NCBI RefSeq assembly: GCF_004193775.1
Contig: NC_041003.1
Location: 27,281,735 to 27,345,734 of the forward strand
Origin: Glycine soja
Taxonomy: Eukaryota > Streptophyta > Magnoliopsida > Fabales > Fabaceae
Reading direction: 5' to 3'
Length of the DNA: 64,000 nt
Made by a program: the position numbers and the translations under genes. This document shows, piece by piece, positions 46,262-57,816 of the stretch (its first letter is position 1; every line of letters begins with the position of its first letter). The notes under the pieces are model-generated. The model was not told the origin of the DNA, ran no database searches, and saw nothing but the letters and a program-made list of their open reading frames with translations.

Positions 46262-46589
46262 CTCCTCCTTGAGATTTGTCATGAAAATCCCAAGCTTCTT
46301 CATGAACTTCAAACTTGAATTCAGAAGCACATCAAATACATTTAATTTAACTCCTCTTGTCCTCAAACATCGTTTGCCAGGATTTGTCATCTCAATTTCA
46401 TTTTTATCTTGCTTAAACTTTAATGACTTCAAATTGATGTGACCAAATCTTCCATCCCAAACATCACTCTCATCAATTTTGGCAGTAACATGATCTTCAA
46501 TTAAATCAAACTTCCAATAAAACTATTTCCAATCATTTCAATCATTGTCCTCTCACCTCCATGCTCGTCTATGATAAAACAATATTTTT
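46262..46589 (-). pseudogene. Copia GAG-pre-integrase remnant fused to 3' end
   Basis: The minus strand reads ESDVWDGRFGHINLKSLKFK, a GAG-pre-integrase motif. It then passes within ~50 codons into the element's 3' end and polypurine tract. Integrase, RT and RNase H are therefore deleted. The left part is continuous with 52830 onward across the inserted Tat-like element. Confidence 0.7.
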
Positions 46590-46594
46590 CTTTG

Positions 46595-47831
46595 TGTCGC
46601 AACCTACCCTACAACGGGAGTGCAGGCGAAAAAAAGGAGCGTCTTCCAAAAAGGAGAATGCGTGGGAGTTGTCACCAACATTTATTTGAGGAAAACGTTA
46701 GAAAAACCAAAAAGACGTCTGCGAATTTTGAAAATAAGGGTTTGGGAGTTGTTTACGCATGGGGAAGGTATTCACACCCCATGCGCCCGTCACAAGGGAC
46801 GACAACCTTTAGTCGAGTGTGTGCAACATGACTTCAGAATTATTTACTTTTCCCTTTTTATATTTTTTTTTTGGGTCGACAAGGGTGTTTCCCTTGCTTC
46901 TATGTATCCTTAGGTGCGATGAGGAATTCAGACCTACGTAGTTCTTTAAGTTTGAATGTTTTTTTATTAAATTGATTTTTATGTTTTTGATAGATTCATT
47001 TTAATTGTGAACAAAAAGTCGTTTAAGGCGTTGGACCTTGAAACGATGTTTTAAATTTGAAAAGCAGAGATAATCATTTAAGGTGTTGGACCTTGAAACG
47101 ATCTCAAGTGATATTTGATAAAAAGAAATTAGTCATGAGTTCGTTTTATCTTGGTTTTGTTTATTAACTTTCAATCTCTTTAAAGACAACTTTACAACAC
47201 TAGTGATCGGTTAAGATTGAACTTTACAAAGAAAACGAGATCACCAATGATAGATGGAGAAGATGGATGTACCCAAAACAACAAGGGGGACCCCTAAGGG
47301 TACATAGATCACATTCAATCCTCAAAAATAAAAACTAACCAGCGGTCGCACGAAGAACGCCGAACAAGAAACGAAGTAAGGAACGATCGCGGTTGCAATT
47401 CGATAGTGCTTCAGCCTGGTTTCTTCTTCTTCTTTCTCTCTTCTCTCAATTCCTGACCTTCCAACCTCTTCCTCAGCCCCCTTCTTGCCTATTTATAGCA
47501 AAAAAAATGGCATTTGGGGGACCTGGAGCTCGCCCAGGCGAGCTAAGACTTAGCCATGAAGTAACTGGGCTCGCCCAGGTGAGCTGGTTACTTAACATGG
47601 AAGTCTTTTGGTGGCCTAGGCGAGCTAGAGGCTAGCCTGGGTGAGCTAGGGTCCAGAAAACTCAATATAAAGACCCTTTTACCCCTTTTTTTTGATATTT
47701 TTTGCATTCTTGATCAAAACACTGAATGATCATCTATTTCTCACTATAACTGGCATTTAACATCGTAAGTTGACTAGCAAGGATCAAAAGATCAATGAAT
47801 GATAGTCCACGGACGAAATTAGAGTATGACA
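46595..47831 (-). mobile_element. 3' LTR of the gag-less Tat/Ogre-like element
   Basis: 1237 bp; the plus strand reads TGTCGCAACC ... AGTATGACA. The left flank CTTTG (46590-46594) matches the right flank CTTTG (52825-52829), a perfect target duplication inside copia. It contains two copies of a ~50-bp unit with GTTGGACCTTGAAACGAT, and palindromes of GCTCGCCCAGGCGAGC type at 47530-47650. Confidence 0.92.
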
Positions 47832-47965
47832 GTTGCCTCTCTATACTTATCTTTTATTGGAAATAAAAGGGAAGTAAAGATAAGGACATTAATTTCGTTC
47901 GAGTGACCTTGCTATTCGACCAGGCAACTGGCAAAAACCAAGGAAGAAAAAACCTGTAAACAAAA

Positions 47966-48805
47966 AGACATTGAAGTCCTGTAGAGTAGAAGACATTTGA
48001 AGTGTTTTTTTTTTCAAGGCATAGAAACAGAGGATGTCGACTCCTATGAAGCACAATGACAAGGACATTGAGTCCTATAAAAGACAAAAGACGTTTAAAT
48101 CTTGTAAAGTGTAAAAGACGGAAGACATGGAAGTCTTTGAAATGTAAATGAAGACATTGTAGTCTTTTGAAAGCGTTAATGACTGAAGACATTAAAGTCT
48201 TTTGAAATGTAAATGAAGACATTGTAGTCTTTTGAAAGCATAAATGACTAAAGACATTGAAGTCTTTTGAAATGTAAATGAAGACATTGTAGTCTTTTGA
48301 AAGCGTAAATGACTAAAGACATTGGAGCCCTTGAAATGTAAATGAAGACATTTTAGTCTTTTGAAAGCATAAATGACTGAAGACATTGAAGTCTTTGAAA
48401 TGTAAATGAAGATATTGTAGTCTTTTGAAAGCGTAAATGATTGAAGACATTGAAGTCTTTGAAATGTAAATGAAGACATTGTAGTCTTTGGAAAGCATAA
48501 ATGACTAAAGACATTGAAGTCTTTGAAATGTAAATGAAGACATTGTAGTCTTTTGAAAGCATAAATGACTGAAGACATTGAACTCTTTGAAATGTAAATG
48601 ACAGAGGACTTTGAGTCCTATGAAAGCATAAAGACAGAGGACTTTAAGTCCTATGAAAGATAAAGGCAAGGACTTTGAGTCCTATGAAAGATAAAGCGAG
48701 GAATTTCAGTCCTGTGAAAGATAAAAGCGAGGACTTTGAGTCCTGTGAAAGATAAAAGTGAGGACTTTGAGTCCTGCGAAAGATAAACCAAGGGATGTTG
48801 AGTCC
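47966..48805 (-). repeat. Tandem hairpin array, about 27 units
   Basis: Two related unit types, ~32 bp apart. The main block (48120-48595) alternates AAGACATTGTAGTCTT and AAGACATTGAAGTCTT, giving a ~65-bp higher-order period with linkers TTGAAAGCATAAATGACTG and TGAAATGTAAATG. The block nearest 48600-48805 has AGGACTTTGAGTCCT. On the element's strand the latter reads AGGACTCAAAGTCCT, nearly the unit of the array at 24801-25227. The array ends ~135 bp before the 3' LTR. Confidence 0.92.
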
Positions 48806-51490
48806 TATGAAACAAACCAATATGTACTAGTACCAAAGGGCTCAACCTTATGAGAAAGCAAGAGGTTGACTCTTTGAGAGGGCCTCTCATCCTAAACTCA
48901 AAATATAGGACATTAGATTAGGGAATTGGGTATATAAAGAGAAATCTATGAACTTATAACCTAACATGATTTTTGGGATGTAGATGCATGCAACCTTCAT
49001 CTTGAAATGCAATAAAATGTAAAAGGTTTTGAATCATGAAAATTGTGTAATGCTCATGACATTCTTTCCTATTTTTGTGATTTTGATTTTGATTTGATTT
49101 TTTTTTCTTTTTCTTTTTGTGGAAAACACAAATCGACTGTCTCTTTCTGAAAGACATGATAACTCATGAGACTTTATCCTATCTTTTTGCAAATCTCTTC
49201 GGGGACTACCTCAGAGTGTATGTTTTGTTTGATTTAGTCACTTGACAATTTTGGAGTGACGACAATGGAGCCATTTGACATTTAATCAATCAACTGAAAT
49301 ATTGATCCTAGGGTTTGTCCCTTTCTTTTTAAAAACTTCAATATTCTGCACAGCAAGAAAGCATAAGGCTTTGGGATCGATCATGCGCCCCATTGAAGGA
49401 TGGCAATGGATTATCACACTTTGGTATGTGACCAAGTGAAACTTTCCCGATTTAAGATCGTTGAGTGATGCCAAGGGTCTGTTGATCCTGCTGAAACTTG
49501 ATGACATGGGCTGATCCCGAAAGAATTTATACAACAAAGGCTACCCTTGGATTCAAAAGGAATCCTAAGGAGTCTGCATGAGCGACTGACATCAGATGTA
49601 CCCTACTATCACAATTGTCTTTGGGCATTTTCCACAAGCTTCTGGTCGGATGAGTTTTCTTCTTAAATGTGCAAGTGCGAAACCTCGAGGATTCTTTTTT
49701 TTCATATATATATATATATATTCAACAATCACAAGCGTGTGTGGGTTTCATTCCAGAATCCCAACTTAAAAGCAAAATTAGTTATTCCTTGATAGACATG
49801 GGCTTTATTGGGCTTGTAACGTGGTCAGGGATAAGAGGGCCTTGAAAGAAAGGATTAGAGAGGCTCAAAGAATGTTTGAGGGTTATATAAGTAGGAACCT
49901 TGAGAGTCTTGCTTCTACTTTTGTTCATTTCAATTCTTGGGTTGAGCTCTATTCCTTTTGCCTTATATATTAATCCTTATTGCACTTTTGTGCCTTTCAT
50001 GTAAAATCTAGAGATCTTTTGTCTCTCTCTTTTTTTTTTCTTCACTCGCCTTTGGCGGATTTTCTTTTCTTTTTTTTCATTGTTGCCCAACTTCATGTAT
50101 GTGTTGTTTGCATTGCTCTTCTCGCCGGTTTAGCGATGGTTCCTACTTAGGATTTCTATTTTGTTTTTGTTGTTTTTTTTGTGTTGTTTTTAGAAAACAA
50201 ATATGCTTTGGCTCGAAGGGGGCAACAAGGGATAAATTAGTGTTTGGGATGTTGAAACACGGCCATGTGTCATTTCAAATCTTGACTAGATACTTTTGTA
50301 GTTTGGATTTTGGGACAAAACCTTAATAACACGCCTATGATTGTTTTTTTTTTCTCTTTTTTTATTTTTTTTATCAACCCTAATTTTTGCCTAGGTCGCC
50401 CTTTCGGGTTTTCGACCTTCCGGGTGAGAACTTCTAATCTGCCCCTAGGTTCGCTTGAGGCTCATCCTCTTATAGCCCTAGTCTAGGGCTTTGAGGTATC
50501 TATTATTATCTTTTGTCATAACCTTGTAGGAAGGAAAAAAGAAAGAAACTGTGCAGGTTTTCGAAAATGAATTTCCAAGGATGACAAATATTTACAAGAT
50601 TTTCAATTGACAGATTAAGTCAAATGACTCTTGTTCTTGACAACTCACTTTTCTCTCAAAATAAAACTTTTAAGAATGAGGTCACATGAATGTCTGTACT
50701 TCTTATTTTTTATTTGAAACACAGTCAATCAAACATTTTTTTTACAGCGGAAAATGCATGGCATAAGCAACTGTGTCTGGATCATGCATGAGTGGACATA
50801 ACATGCAGATGATGGAAATAGAATGTATGCAATTGGCAAAACAAAAGCATGCTAAAGGAAGATGTATGATAATGCAATGACTTATGCAATGCTTGAATAT
50901 GATAAATGATAAATGCAAGAATGATATGTCCACTATGATTCCATGAAGAGATGCATGATGCGATCAAGGAACAAGCCAGAGTGAGTTTGCTTTATGCCCC
51001 TAAATCAGGAACATAATGGAAAGGATCCAAAAGTTCACTTCTAGTGACAACTCCTAAGGGTACTTTCATGTAACCTTACCGGTCTCTAGAGATATCATCC
51101 TTTTAGATATTACATTGTGGTGATAGGGACTATCAGCGACAATGCATCACTAAAAGAGGAAAACTCTAGATGAGGCTTCACTGTTATCAAGCGAGTCGAA
51201 GACCCAACATGACCATAGATCGACCTCCACTCCTTATGGCTCACATAGACCCGGGTATAGGACCTAATAGCTCAATGTGTGTGCAAAGGTGTAGGTGCCA
51301 TGTGTGCTTAGAACAAAAATATTTCTAACTACGAATGTAATAAATAGACAGACACACACTAAACACAATAACATAACAAAGTTTATGCACACATATGGAC
51401 AAAACAAAGATAAAGAGAAGAGAGAGCATAAATAAAGAAGAAGTCACGATAAAACATTGCACACTGACCGAATGGCTTAACTCTCTAAGA

Positions 51491-51509
51491 GTCCCCAGTG
51501 GAGTCGCCA
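51491..51509 (-). promoter_or_regulatory. Primer-binding site of the gag-less Tat-like element
   Basis: The element's strand reads TGGCGACTCCACTGGGGAC two bases from the 5' LTR end. It is nearly identical to 19817-19835 and consistent with the tRNA-Arg-type primer of Ogre/Tat elements. Confidence 0.8.
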
Positions 51510-51511
51510 TC

Positions 51512-52824
51512 TATCGCAACCTACCCTTTGGCGAGAGGGCAAGGCGAAATGAAAAAATGGGTCTTCCAAAAGGGAGAACGCGCGGGAGTCACCACCAATG
51601 TTTATTCGAGGAAAATGTTAGAAAAACCAAAAAGAGGTCTGTGAATTTTGAAAATAAGGGTTCGGGAGTTGTTTACACATGGGGCAGGTATTAGCACCCC
51701 ATGCGCCCGTCATAAGGGACGACAACCTTTAATCGAGTGTGCACAACATGACTTCAAAATTATTTACTTTTCCCTTTTTATATTTTTTTTTTGGGTCGAC
51801 AAGGGTGTTTCCCTTGCTCCTTAGTATCCTCAGGTGCGATGAGGAATTCAAACCTACGTAGTTCTTTAAGTCTGAATGTTTGTGGGTTAAATTCATTTTT
51901 ATGTTTTTGAAAGATTCATTTTAATTGTGAACAAAAAGTCATTTAAGGCATTGGACCTTGAAATGATGTTTTAAATTTGAAAAGCGGAGAGAATCGTTTA
52001 AGGCGTTGGACCTTGAAACAATCTTATGATTTTGATAAGAGGAGAAATTCATAAAGGCGTTGGACCTTGAAAAGATCTCAAGTGATATTTGATAAAAATA
52101 AATTAATTATGAGTTGGTTTTATCTTGGTTTTGTTTATTAACTTTCAATCTCTTTAAAGACAACTTTACAACACTAGTGATCGGTTAAGATCAAACTTTA
52201 CAAAGAAAACGAGATCACTGATGATAGATGGAGAAGATGGATGTACCCAAAACAAAAAGGGAGACCCCTAAGGATACATAGATCACATTCAATCCTAAAA
52301 AATAAAAACTAATTAGCGGTCGCACGAAGAATGCCGAACAAGAAACGAAGTAAGGAATGATCGCGGTTGCAAATTGATAGCGCTTCGGCCTCATTTACTC
52401 TTTTTTCTTCTTCTTCTTTCTCTCTTCTTTTAATTCCTGACCTTCTGGACCTTCCAACCTCTTCCTTAGCCCCCCTTCACGCCTATTTATAGCAAAAAAA
52501 AAGGCAGTTGGGGGACCTGGAGCTCGCCCAGGCGAGTTGAGACTTAGCCATGACGTAACTGGCTCGCCCAGGCAAGCTGGTTACTTAACATGGAAGTCTT
52601 TTGGTGGCCCAAGCGAGCCAGAGGCTAGCCTGGGCGAGATACGGTCTAGGAAACTCAATAAAAGACCCTTTTGCCCCTTTTTTTTTGGTATTTTTTGCAT
52701 TCTTGATCAAAACACTGAATGATCATCTATTTTACACTATAACTAGTGTTTAACACCGTAAGTCGACTAGCAAGGATCAAAAGATCAACGAATGGTAGTC
52801 CCCGAACGAAATTAGGGTATGACA
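51512..52824 (-). mobile_element. 5' LTR of the gag-less Tat/Ogre-like element
   Basis: 1313 bp; the plus strand reads TATCGCAACC ... GGGTATGACA. It is ~76 bp longer than its partner, largely because it has three rather than two copies of the GTTGGACCTTGAAA unit (near 51951, 52005, 52059). GCTCGCCCAGGCGAG-type palindromes occur at 52520-52640. Target duplication CTTTG follows at 52825-52829. Confidence 0.92.
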
Positions 52825-52829
52825 CTTTG

Positions 52830-54080
52830 AAAGAAATTTCATATCCATGTATTAGCATCTGTGCAACACTAAACAAATTTTGATCCAATTATGGAATGTA
52901 AAGAACATCTTTGATAATTATCATACCTTTCTTGGTTGAAAGAGAAAATTTCCCTTTTCCTTTGGTTTGAACAGTATCACCATTACCTAACTTGACTTTT
53001 TGTTGGATTGATTGGTTAATGGAGGAAAACATTGAAAGGAATTTAGTTATGTGACAAGTGCACCCACTACCAATGAGCCAAGTATTCAATCCATGTTAAT
53101 TGAAATCTTGTGATGCCATATATAAATGCTCATCTTCAATGCTATCTTCTTCAATCAATTTTTCCTATTGTTATAGTTGTTGCTCAGGCTTATTTTTCTT
53201 CAATCTACAATATTTTTCACAATGACCACATTTATTACAAAAATTACTGTGAAAAACAGGTTTGTCTTTGTACCAACAATCTTCTTCGACATGGTTGGTT
53301 CTTTGGCAATGAGAACAAGGCAACAACTTTCCTTTTCTACAAGAACCTTCTATTTTCCCTTTGCTCTTGTGCATGAAGCTTGCGGGTTATCTATGTAACT
53401 ATCAGAGTTTGCAAATCACAAGACTTTTTAATTATAGAGATATTGGCTTCAAATTTTTCAGGCACCAAAACCATAATGTTTTCTGCAACCTTCTGATTTG
53501 TAAATGGCACCTCACCAAGAGGCCTCATTTGATTCCCAACATCCATTAATCTTCCAGAATAATCTTTGACAAATTCATTGTCCTTCATCTTCATCAATTC
53601 AAATTCTCTCTTCGATGTGAGAAGCCTAATAGATTTGACCCTGTTACTCCCCTCAAATTCATCTTGGATATTGTCCCCCACCTATTTAGGTGTTTCCAAG
53701 TCCATGGTTTTGGTAAAAATGTGATCTGTAAGTCTTGAATGCAAGCAAGTGATGGCTTTATCTTTCTTCAGCTTCTCGTCCTCATAAACTTTTATCTGAG
53801 CCATAGTAGGATTTTCTCTTAATGGTGGTGGATCAGCTTCAAAGATTACAATGTTCCATAAACCTTAAGAGTTAAGACCTTAAATAAAATCATCTTCACA
53901 ACTCAAATGAGATAGTTTTCAACATTAAATATGGGGATGTTAGATGAAATATTGTTGGAGGTAGACATATTTTTATCACAATTGCTTGGAAAAAAATCAC
54001 TCAATAAGACAATAATGCTTGCACTCAACCTCACTATGTTTAGCGCTTAATAAAATTTTTCCCTTACAGCTTGTAAGAAT
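52830..54080 (-). pseudogene. Copia gag-protease of the non-autonomous element
   Basis: In minus-strand order: Gag core (RVKSIRLLTSKREFELMKMK, FVKDYSGRLMDVGNQMRPLG, VAENIMVLVPEKFEANISII at 53391-53681), zinc-knuckle region (CSHCQRTNHVEEDCWYKDKP at 53171-53374) and protease (TWLIGSGCTCHITKFLSMFS, Asp of the active site changed to Gly, at 52889-53089). Upstream of 53681 gag continues with stops. The frames are separated by stops, so it is dead as protein but keeps Gag-like packaging sequence. Confidence 0.82.
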
Positions 54081-54096
54081 CAAGCTCTAGAAACCA
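54081..54096 (-). promoter_or_regulatory. Degenerate initiator-Met primer-binding site
   Basis: The element's strand reads TGGTTTCTAGAGCTTG directly next to the LTR end, a slightly altered form of the usual TGGTATCAGAGC copia primer site. Confidence 0.7.
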
Positions 54097-54097
54097 T

Positions 54098-54394
54098 TGT
54101 TGGACATATTTTGTAAAATAAAATATTAAAATAGGGAGAACTTGCAGAGAAAATAGAGAAATTAACAATGGAGGAAAATAACCAATAAAATTCATAAAGT
54201 GAGAATGCCTATATATAGGCTTACAATCAATCTAAAAATGCTAAACAACCTAATCTATCTTCTATCTTATTTGTTTTAAATTAATAAACTGAAAAAAATA
54301 TAAAACATAAAATCTACAACAATAACAAAATCATTATCTAATACTTATTCTATCTTCAAAATTCAAAATAAGGAAAAATCTCATATATCTAACA
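54098..54394 (-). mobile_element. 5' LTR of the non-autonomous copia element
   Basis: 297 bp, TGTTGGACATATT ... ATATCTAACA on the plus strand, partner of 45968-46261. With the inserted Tat-like element and one CTTTG removed, the whole copia element (45968-54394) would be only about 2.2 kb. Confidence 0.9.
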
Positions 54395-54643
54395 AAAACT
54401 CAAATCTTTAATCCCAATTAATAAAATAAAAGATATGTGGATAGAAGAGATTGCACCAAGATTTATATTAGTTTAGTCTTCTTGACCTACATCCAGTCCT
54501 CAAGTCTTATCTAAGAGATTTCGCTAAGCCTAAGTGTTATAGAGCAACAATCTAACTACACTCAAGACTAACTCACCTTAACAACCTTACCCTCAAACGA
54601 CTCTTTCTAAACACTATTTAGCTAGGCCATAAAGATCACACAC
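54395..54643. other. Unassigned repeat sequence
   Basis: AT-rich; it contains phrases resembling the start of a copia-type LTR (GACCTACATCCAGTCCTCAAG). It continues at 61954 on the far side of the CACTA element, so both sides belong to one older sequence. No gene. Confidence 0.4.
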
Positions 54644-54699
54644 TCTCACTACTACAATGAAAGCCTACTACATCGGTTATTTGTAGCTTTCAACATCGG

Positions 54700-54930
54700 T
54701 TATCGACCGTCGTCGTATCAAGCGTCATAGAAAGTGTGGACGTTTATCATGACAGTTGTATTAAACCGTCATAGAATATATAACATTCTAAGATAGGTTC
54801 CTGTCCATGACCGTCTTAGAATGTATCACATTCTAAGATACATTCTAAGACGGTCTTAAAGACAATCGTCTTAGAATATACCACATTCTAGGATGGTCTA
54901 AAAGACAACCGTCTTAGAATGTATTTTTTT
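54700..54930. repeat. CACTA subterminal repeats, left end
   Basis: Multiple copies of CCGTCTTAGAATGT and its reverse ACATTCTAAGACGGT, some diverged (ATCGTCTTAGAATAT), plus CATCGGTTAT and ACCGTCATAGAA variants nearer the terminus. Several form inverted pairs. Confidence 0.88.
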
Positions 54931-55179
54931 AAAAAATTAATTTCATTTTTTGTAGTCATCTCCATGTCAGCTATATTACAATGATTGACACCAATACAAT
55001 GCTACTTAAGTGCCACGTTATAATTGATAAAAATGTGTGACCATTCAACTAATTAATGTGTAAAAAAATCCTTTTTGTCTCTAACTATATTATAACAATC
55101 ATTCATTCAGACCATTCTAATGTGTAACAAAAGAAATATATATCCTTGCATACTTAAAGATGACTAGAAGATATGAAGA

Positions 55180-55313
55180 TGACAAGCATGGCACCTGCAT
55201 AGAGTGGCTGACGACAGAAGGGCCATGTGTAAGGACAATCTGTATAATCAAGAACACTGGGAAAGATGCTTGCCCTAGGTTTGTAGCTCTTAAGAATCTC
55301 ATATGATTCTAAC
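55180..55313 (-). pseudogene. Exon-like captured fragment, unidentified
   Basis: After a TTTCAG acceptor at 55314 the minus strand is open and reads LESYEILKSYKPRASIFPSV then LDYTDCPYTWPFCRQPLYAG. It is cysteine- and aromatic-rich and looks like real protein, but I do not recognise the family. It may come from the same host gene as 56511-56637. Confidence 0.45.
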
Positions 55314-55762
55314 CTGAAAATTACATAAACAAGAAAACATGATTAAAAAACAATTAAAGAATCTCCCTACTACTTTTTGGGAATTTTTTAAATAAATCAC
55401 TACAGTTTAGAAATTATAAATATGTCTCTTTAATTTAAAAAATAGGAGGAACAATTGGTCTAACAATTTAATTATAAATGAATCCCAATTTAATTTTGTT
55501 TGTTTGTGGGATGTGTGTGATTAGCCTGTCATGCAGGAATGTGTTTGTCTGAATTCAATCCCATAATAATTTTGATTTTACAAGATACCGCTACTTATGC
55601 TTTGCTTGGGTTTTGTGCGATGCACCTCTTATTATATTATTCATTGATCCCTAGTTTTAAGAATCCTATTAAATCACTTCTTTGAAGTTTGAAGGAGTTG
55701 GCCACCTTCAACAAAAATATTTTGAATCATGTTGAAATCTATGCTTAATATCTAAGAGAATG

Positions 55763-55766
<4 letters not shown>

Positions 55767-55812
<46 letters not shown>
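55767..55812. repeat. (AT)n microsatellite
   Basis: Twenty-three AT units within the CACTA element. Confidence 0.95.
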
Positions 55813-55814
<2 letters not shown>

Positions 55815-56510
55815 ATTAAGATTTTAATTAATTAGTGTACGGATACACAATATTGCTTACTATAGGTTGAAGAGATGTACATAGCTAGAATGAAAATATA
55901 TTATAAAGATGTTATTACTTTTACACTTGAGTTTTTATATTTCATTTTTACTCCTATCTTTTACGGGAAAAAAGGAAGAGACATGCCCGCATTCTCCTTT
56001 TTGTCTCTGTCTCTTTTTCTCAAGGAAGATATATGTAACTATGTAAGAGAACAATAACAATTAGCAAATCCAATTAAGCATATACAACCAATAAAACGAT
56101 ACAGTTTCATTTAAATTAAAACTATAGGTATATAGAATTTTATTTTAAAATTATCTTATCTTTTATATTTACATAATTAAATATTTATAGAATTAGTATA
56201 TACGAATCTATTTTAATTTTATTATTTAAATTAATTTCATATAAATTTATATTTTGTACTCGGGAGCAAGTTTTGAAAAATAATATATGGAAAACAAATA
56301 AGACAAGTGAAGTCTAAGTTAAAAAAAAAACAGCAGGGATTTGCTGCATGTCGTTGAGTCGTTTTGGATTATATTGTGATTTATGATGAGATATTTATAA
56401 TATTATAAATGTTTTGTTGTTATAATTTACTATGTATATTCAGGTATGAAAAATTGGTGAAACATAAGAGATGAAAATTCAGGTAGAGCAAGAGATAGAG
56501 AGAAAGATAC

Positions 56511-56637
56511 CCGAAGTGCAGTTGCAAGCATTAAAGCAATTAGAGCTATGACCATCTGCTGCCACTTGGGAAATCCATTGGAATCACATACGCATGTCCA
56601 TACAGATGCACTCTCTTCAAAATCTGCATGGAAGGCA
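56511..56637 (-). pseudogene. Exon-like captured fragment with a membrane segment
   Basis: The minus strand reads FHADFEESASVWTCVCDSNG, then FPKWQQMVIALIALMLATAL, and reaches a donor-like CGG-GTATCT at 56511. A hydrophobic stretch of ~17 residues (MVIALIALMLATAL) could be a transmembrane helix. The family is not recognised. Confidence 0.45.
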
Positions 56638-56648
56638 AAGTAGTCATC

Positions 56649-56706
56649 ATATAATACTCAGGTGGTGCCGATAATATATATATATATATATAATACTCAG
56701 GTGGTG
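56649..56706. repeat. Direct repeat around a TA tract
   Basis: ATATAATACTCAGGTGGTG occurs at about 56649-56667 and again at about 56688-56706, with a TA-rich tract between them. Confidence 0.8.
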
Positions 56707-57599
56707 ATCACTGTATCCCTATTTCACTCAAAATGGAGAAAATATATTGCATTCCCACCATGCATATTGGTTATCAATCACAATTAGCCACTTTAGCATC
56801 TCAATAAATGTAAAAAGTTTATTTCCATTATAATTTGAAATTTATTACAAAAGCAACTTTTATCAATCAAGATGAATTCAATGACCAGGTAGCTTTAGCA
56901 AAAAATTCATCCACTAAACATACACAAAGGCAAAGGTCAAGCTAAATAATCAAGTGTTAGAATATAACAACAGCGAAAAGAAGGGGAAAACTGATAGCAC
57001 AAGAAAGAAAATAAATCAAGGAAATCATTGTAGTTATAGAATTAGTTAGAATTGGTTAAGAGTAGTTCATTAAAGAAATGGTTAGGTGGTTAGCTTAGAA
57101 GGGAATAGAAGTTTCCTTCTGAATTGATATCATTGGAAAACTAGAGTGCTAGCTCTGTTGTAAAAGGGGAAAAATCTTGGAAGAAGAACTCTCTGCTCTT
57201 TCATGTTGACATTTAATAAAGTTTTGCATAATTTTCTTTTCTCAGCTCTCTTGCTTGTGTTCCTAACAAAACACTGCAAGAGGCGGCTTGTCTTCATTCC
57301 AAAAGAAAATTAATAGTATGCTACTAAAATAAGGATTTAAAAAGTAAAGGGCACCAAAAGATAAGATGAAAAACTTTTGAACAATTCTTCAGTAATATAG
57401 GAAATAAACTAGCAACTTCATTTTACCTTTTATATTATATTCAAATGTTGTTGAATTCACAGAACAAATTCCTATTTTTCTACAACTCTAAAGATATATA
57501 GTTACCTTTTATGCATCTTCCCTTGCTTAAATCTCATATCATAGAACATGAATTTTCATTGTTCAAATAACCAAAAGAAAAATTTATGGCCAAATATAC

Positions 57600-57648
57600 C
57601 ATTTTCAAGTATCAAATTACAGTGTTGCTTCTTAGTTGAAGGAAAATC
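57600..57648 (-). pseudogene. Short exon-like captured fragment
   Basis: 49 bp between a TTGCAG acceptor and a GTATAT donor on the minus strand, reading DFPSTKKQHCNLILENG. Too short to identify. Confidence 0.35.
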
Positions 57649-57746
57649 CTGCAACATAAAGGATATCATTAAAAAAATTTCAACAAATATTCTAAGCATC
57701 TTGAACTACAGAATTCTATAAACATAGCAGTATATGCCCAATTGCT

Positions 57747-57816
57747 CATATATATAAATATATATATAAATGTATATATATATACATACATATATATATA
57801 TATATATATGTATATT
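57747..57816. repeat. Imperfect (AT)n microsatellite
   Basis: About 70 bp of TA repeats with AAA, G and C interruptions inside the CACTA element. Confidence 0.9.

Larger units (their letters stand above)
47832..51511 (-). mobile_element. Internal region of a Tat-like derivative lacking gag and pol
   Basis: 3.68 kb with a primer site at one end and a polypurine-like AGAGAGGCAAC tract at the other, but no gag, protease, RT or integrase. Compared with the element at 11674-28156, the leader (50945-51490) and the 3' region (48815-50590) are kept and gag is missing between them. It is a large non-autonomous derivative that would need proteins from a relative. Frames such as 50099-50326 and 50742-50967 are not supported. 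Confidence 0.85.

Noticed and set aside
48192..48578. Reverse-strand open frame with repeated FKRLQCLHLHFKDFNVF-like units
   Set aside because: It is the hairpin array read in one frame; several frames are open and the units drift at protein-irrelevant positions, so a repeat protein is not supported.
47966..48805. Possible CRISPR-like array of regular repeats
   Set aside because: Plant transposon context, repeats diverge, linkers are themselves repetitive rather than unique spacers, and no cas genes exist.
50742..50967. Two overlapping His/Ile-rich minus-strand frames
   Set aside because: They fall in the leader of the gag-less Tat-like element and have no counterpart in the related element.
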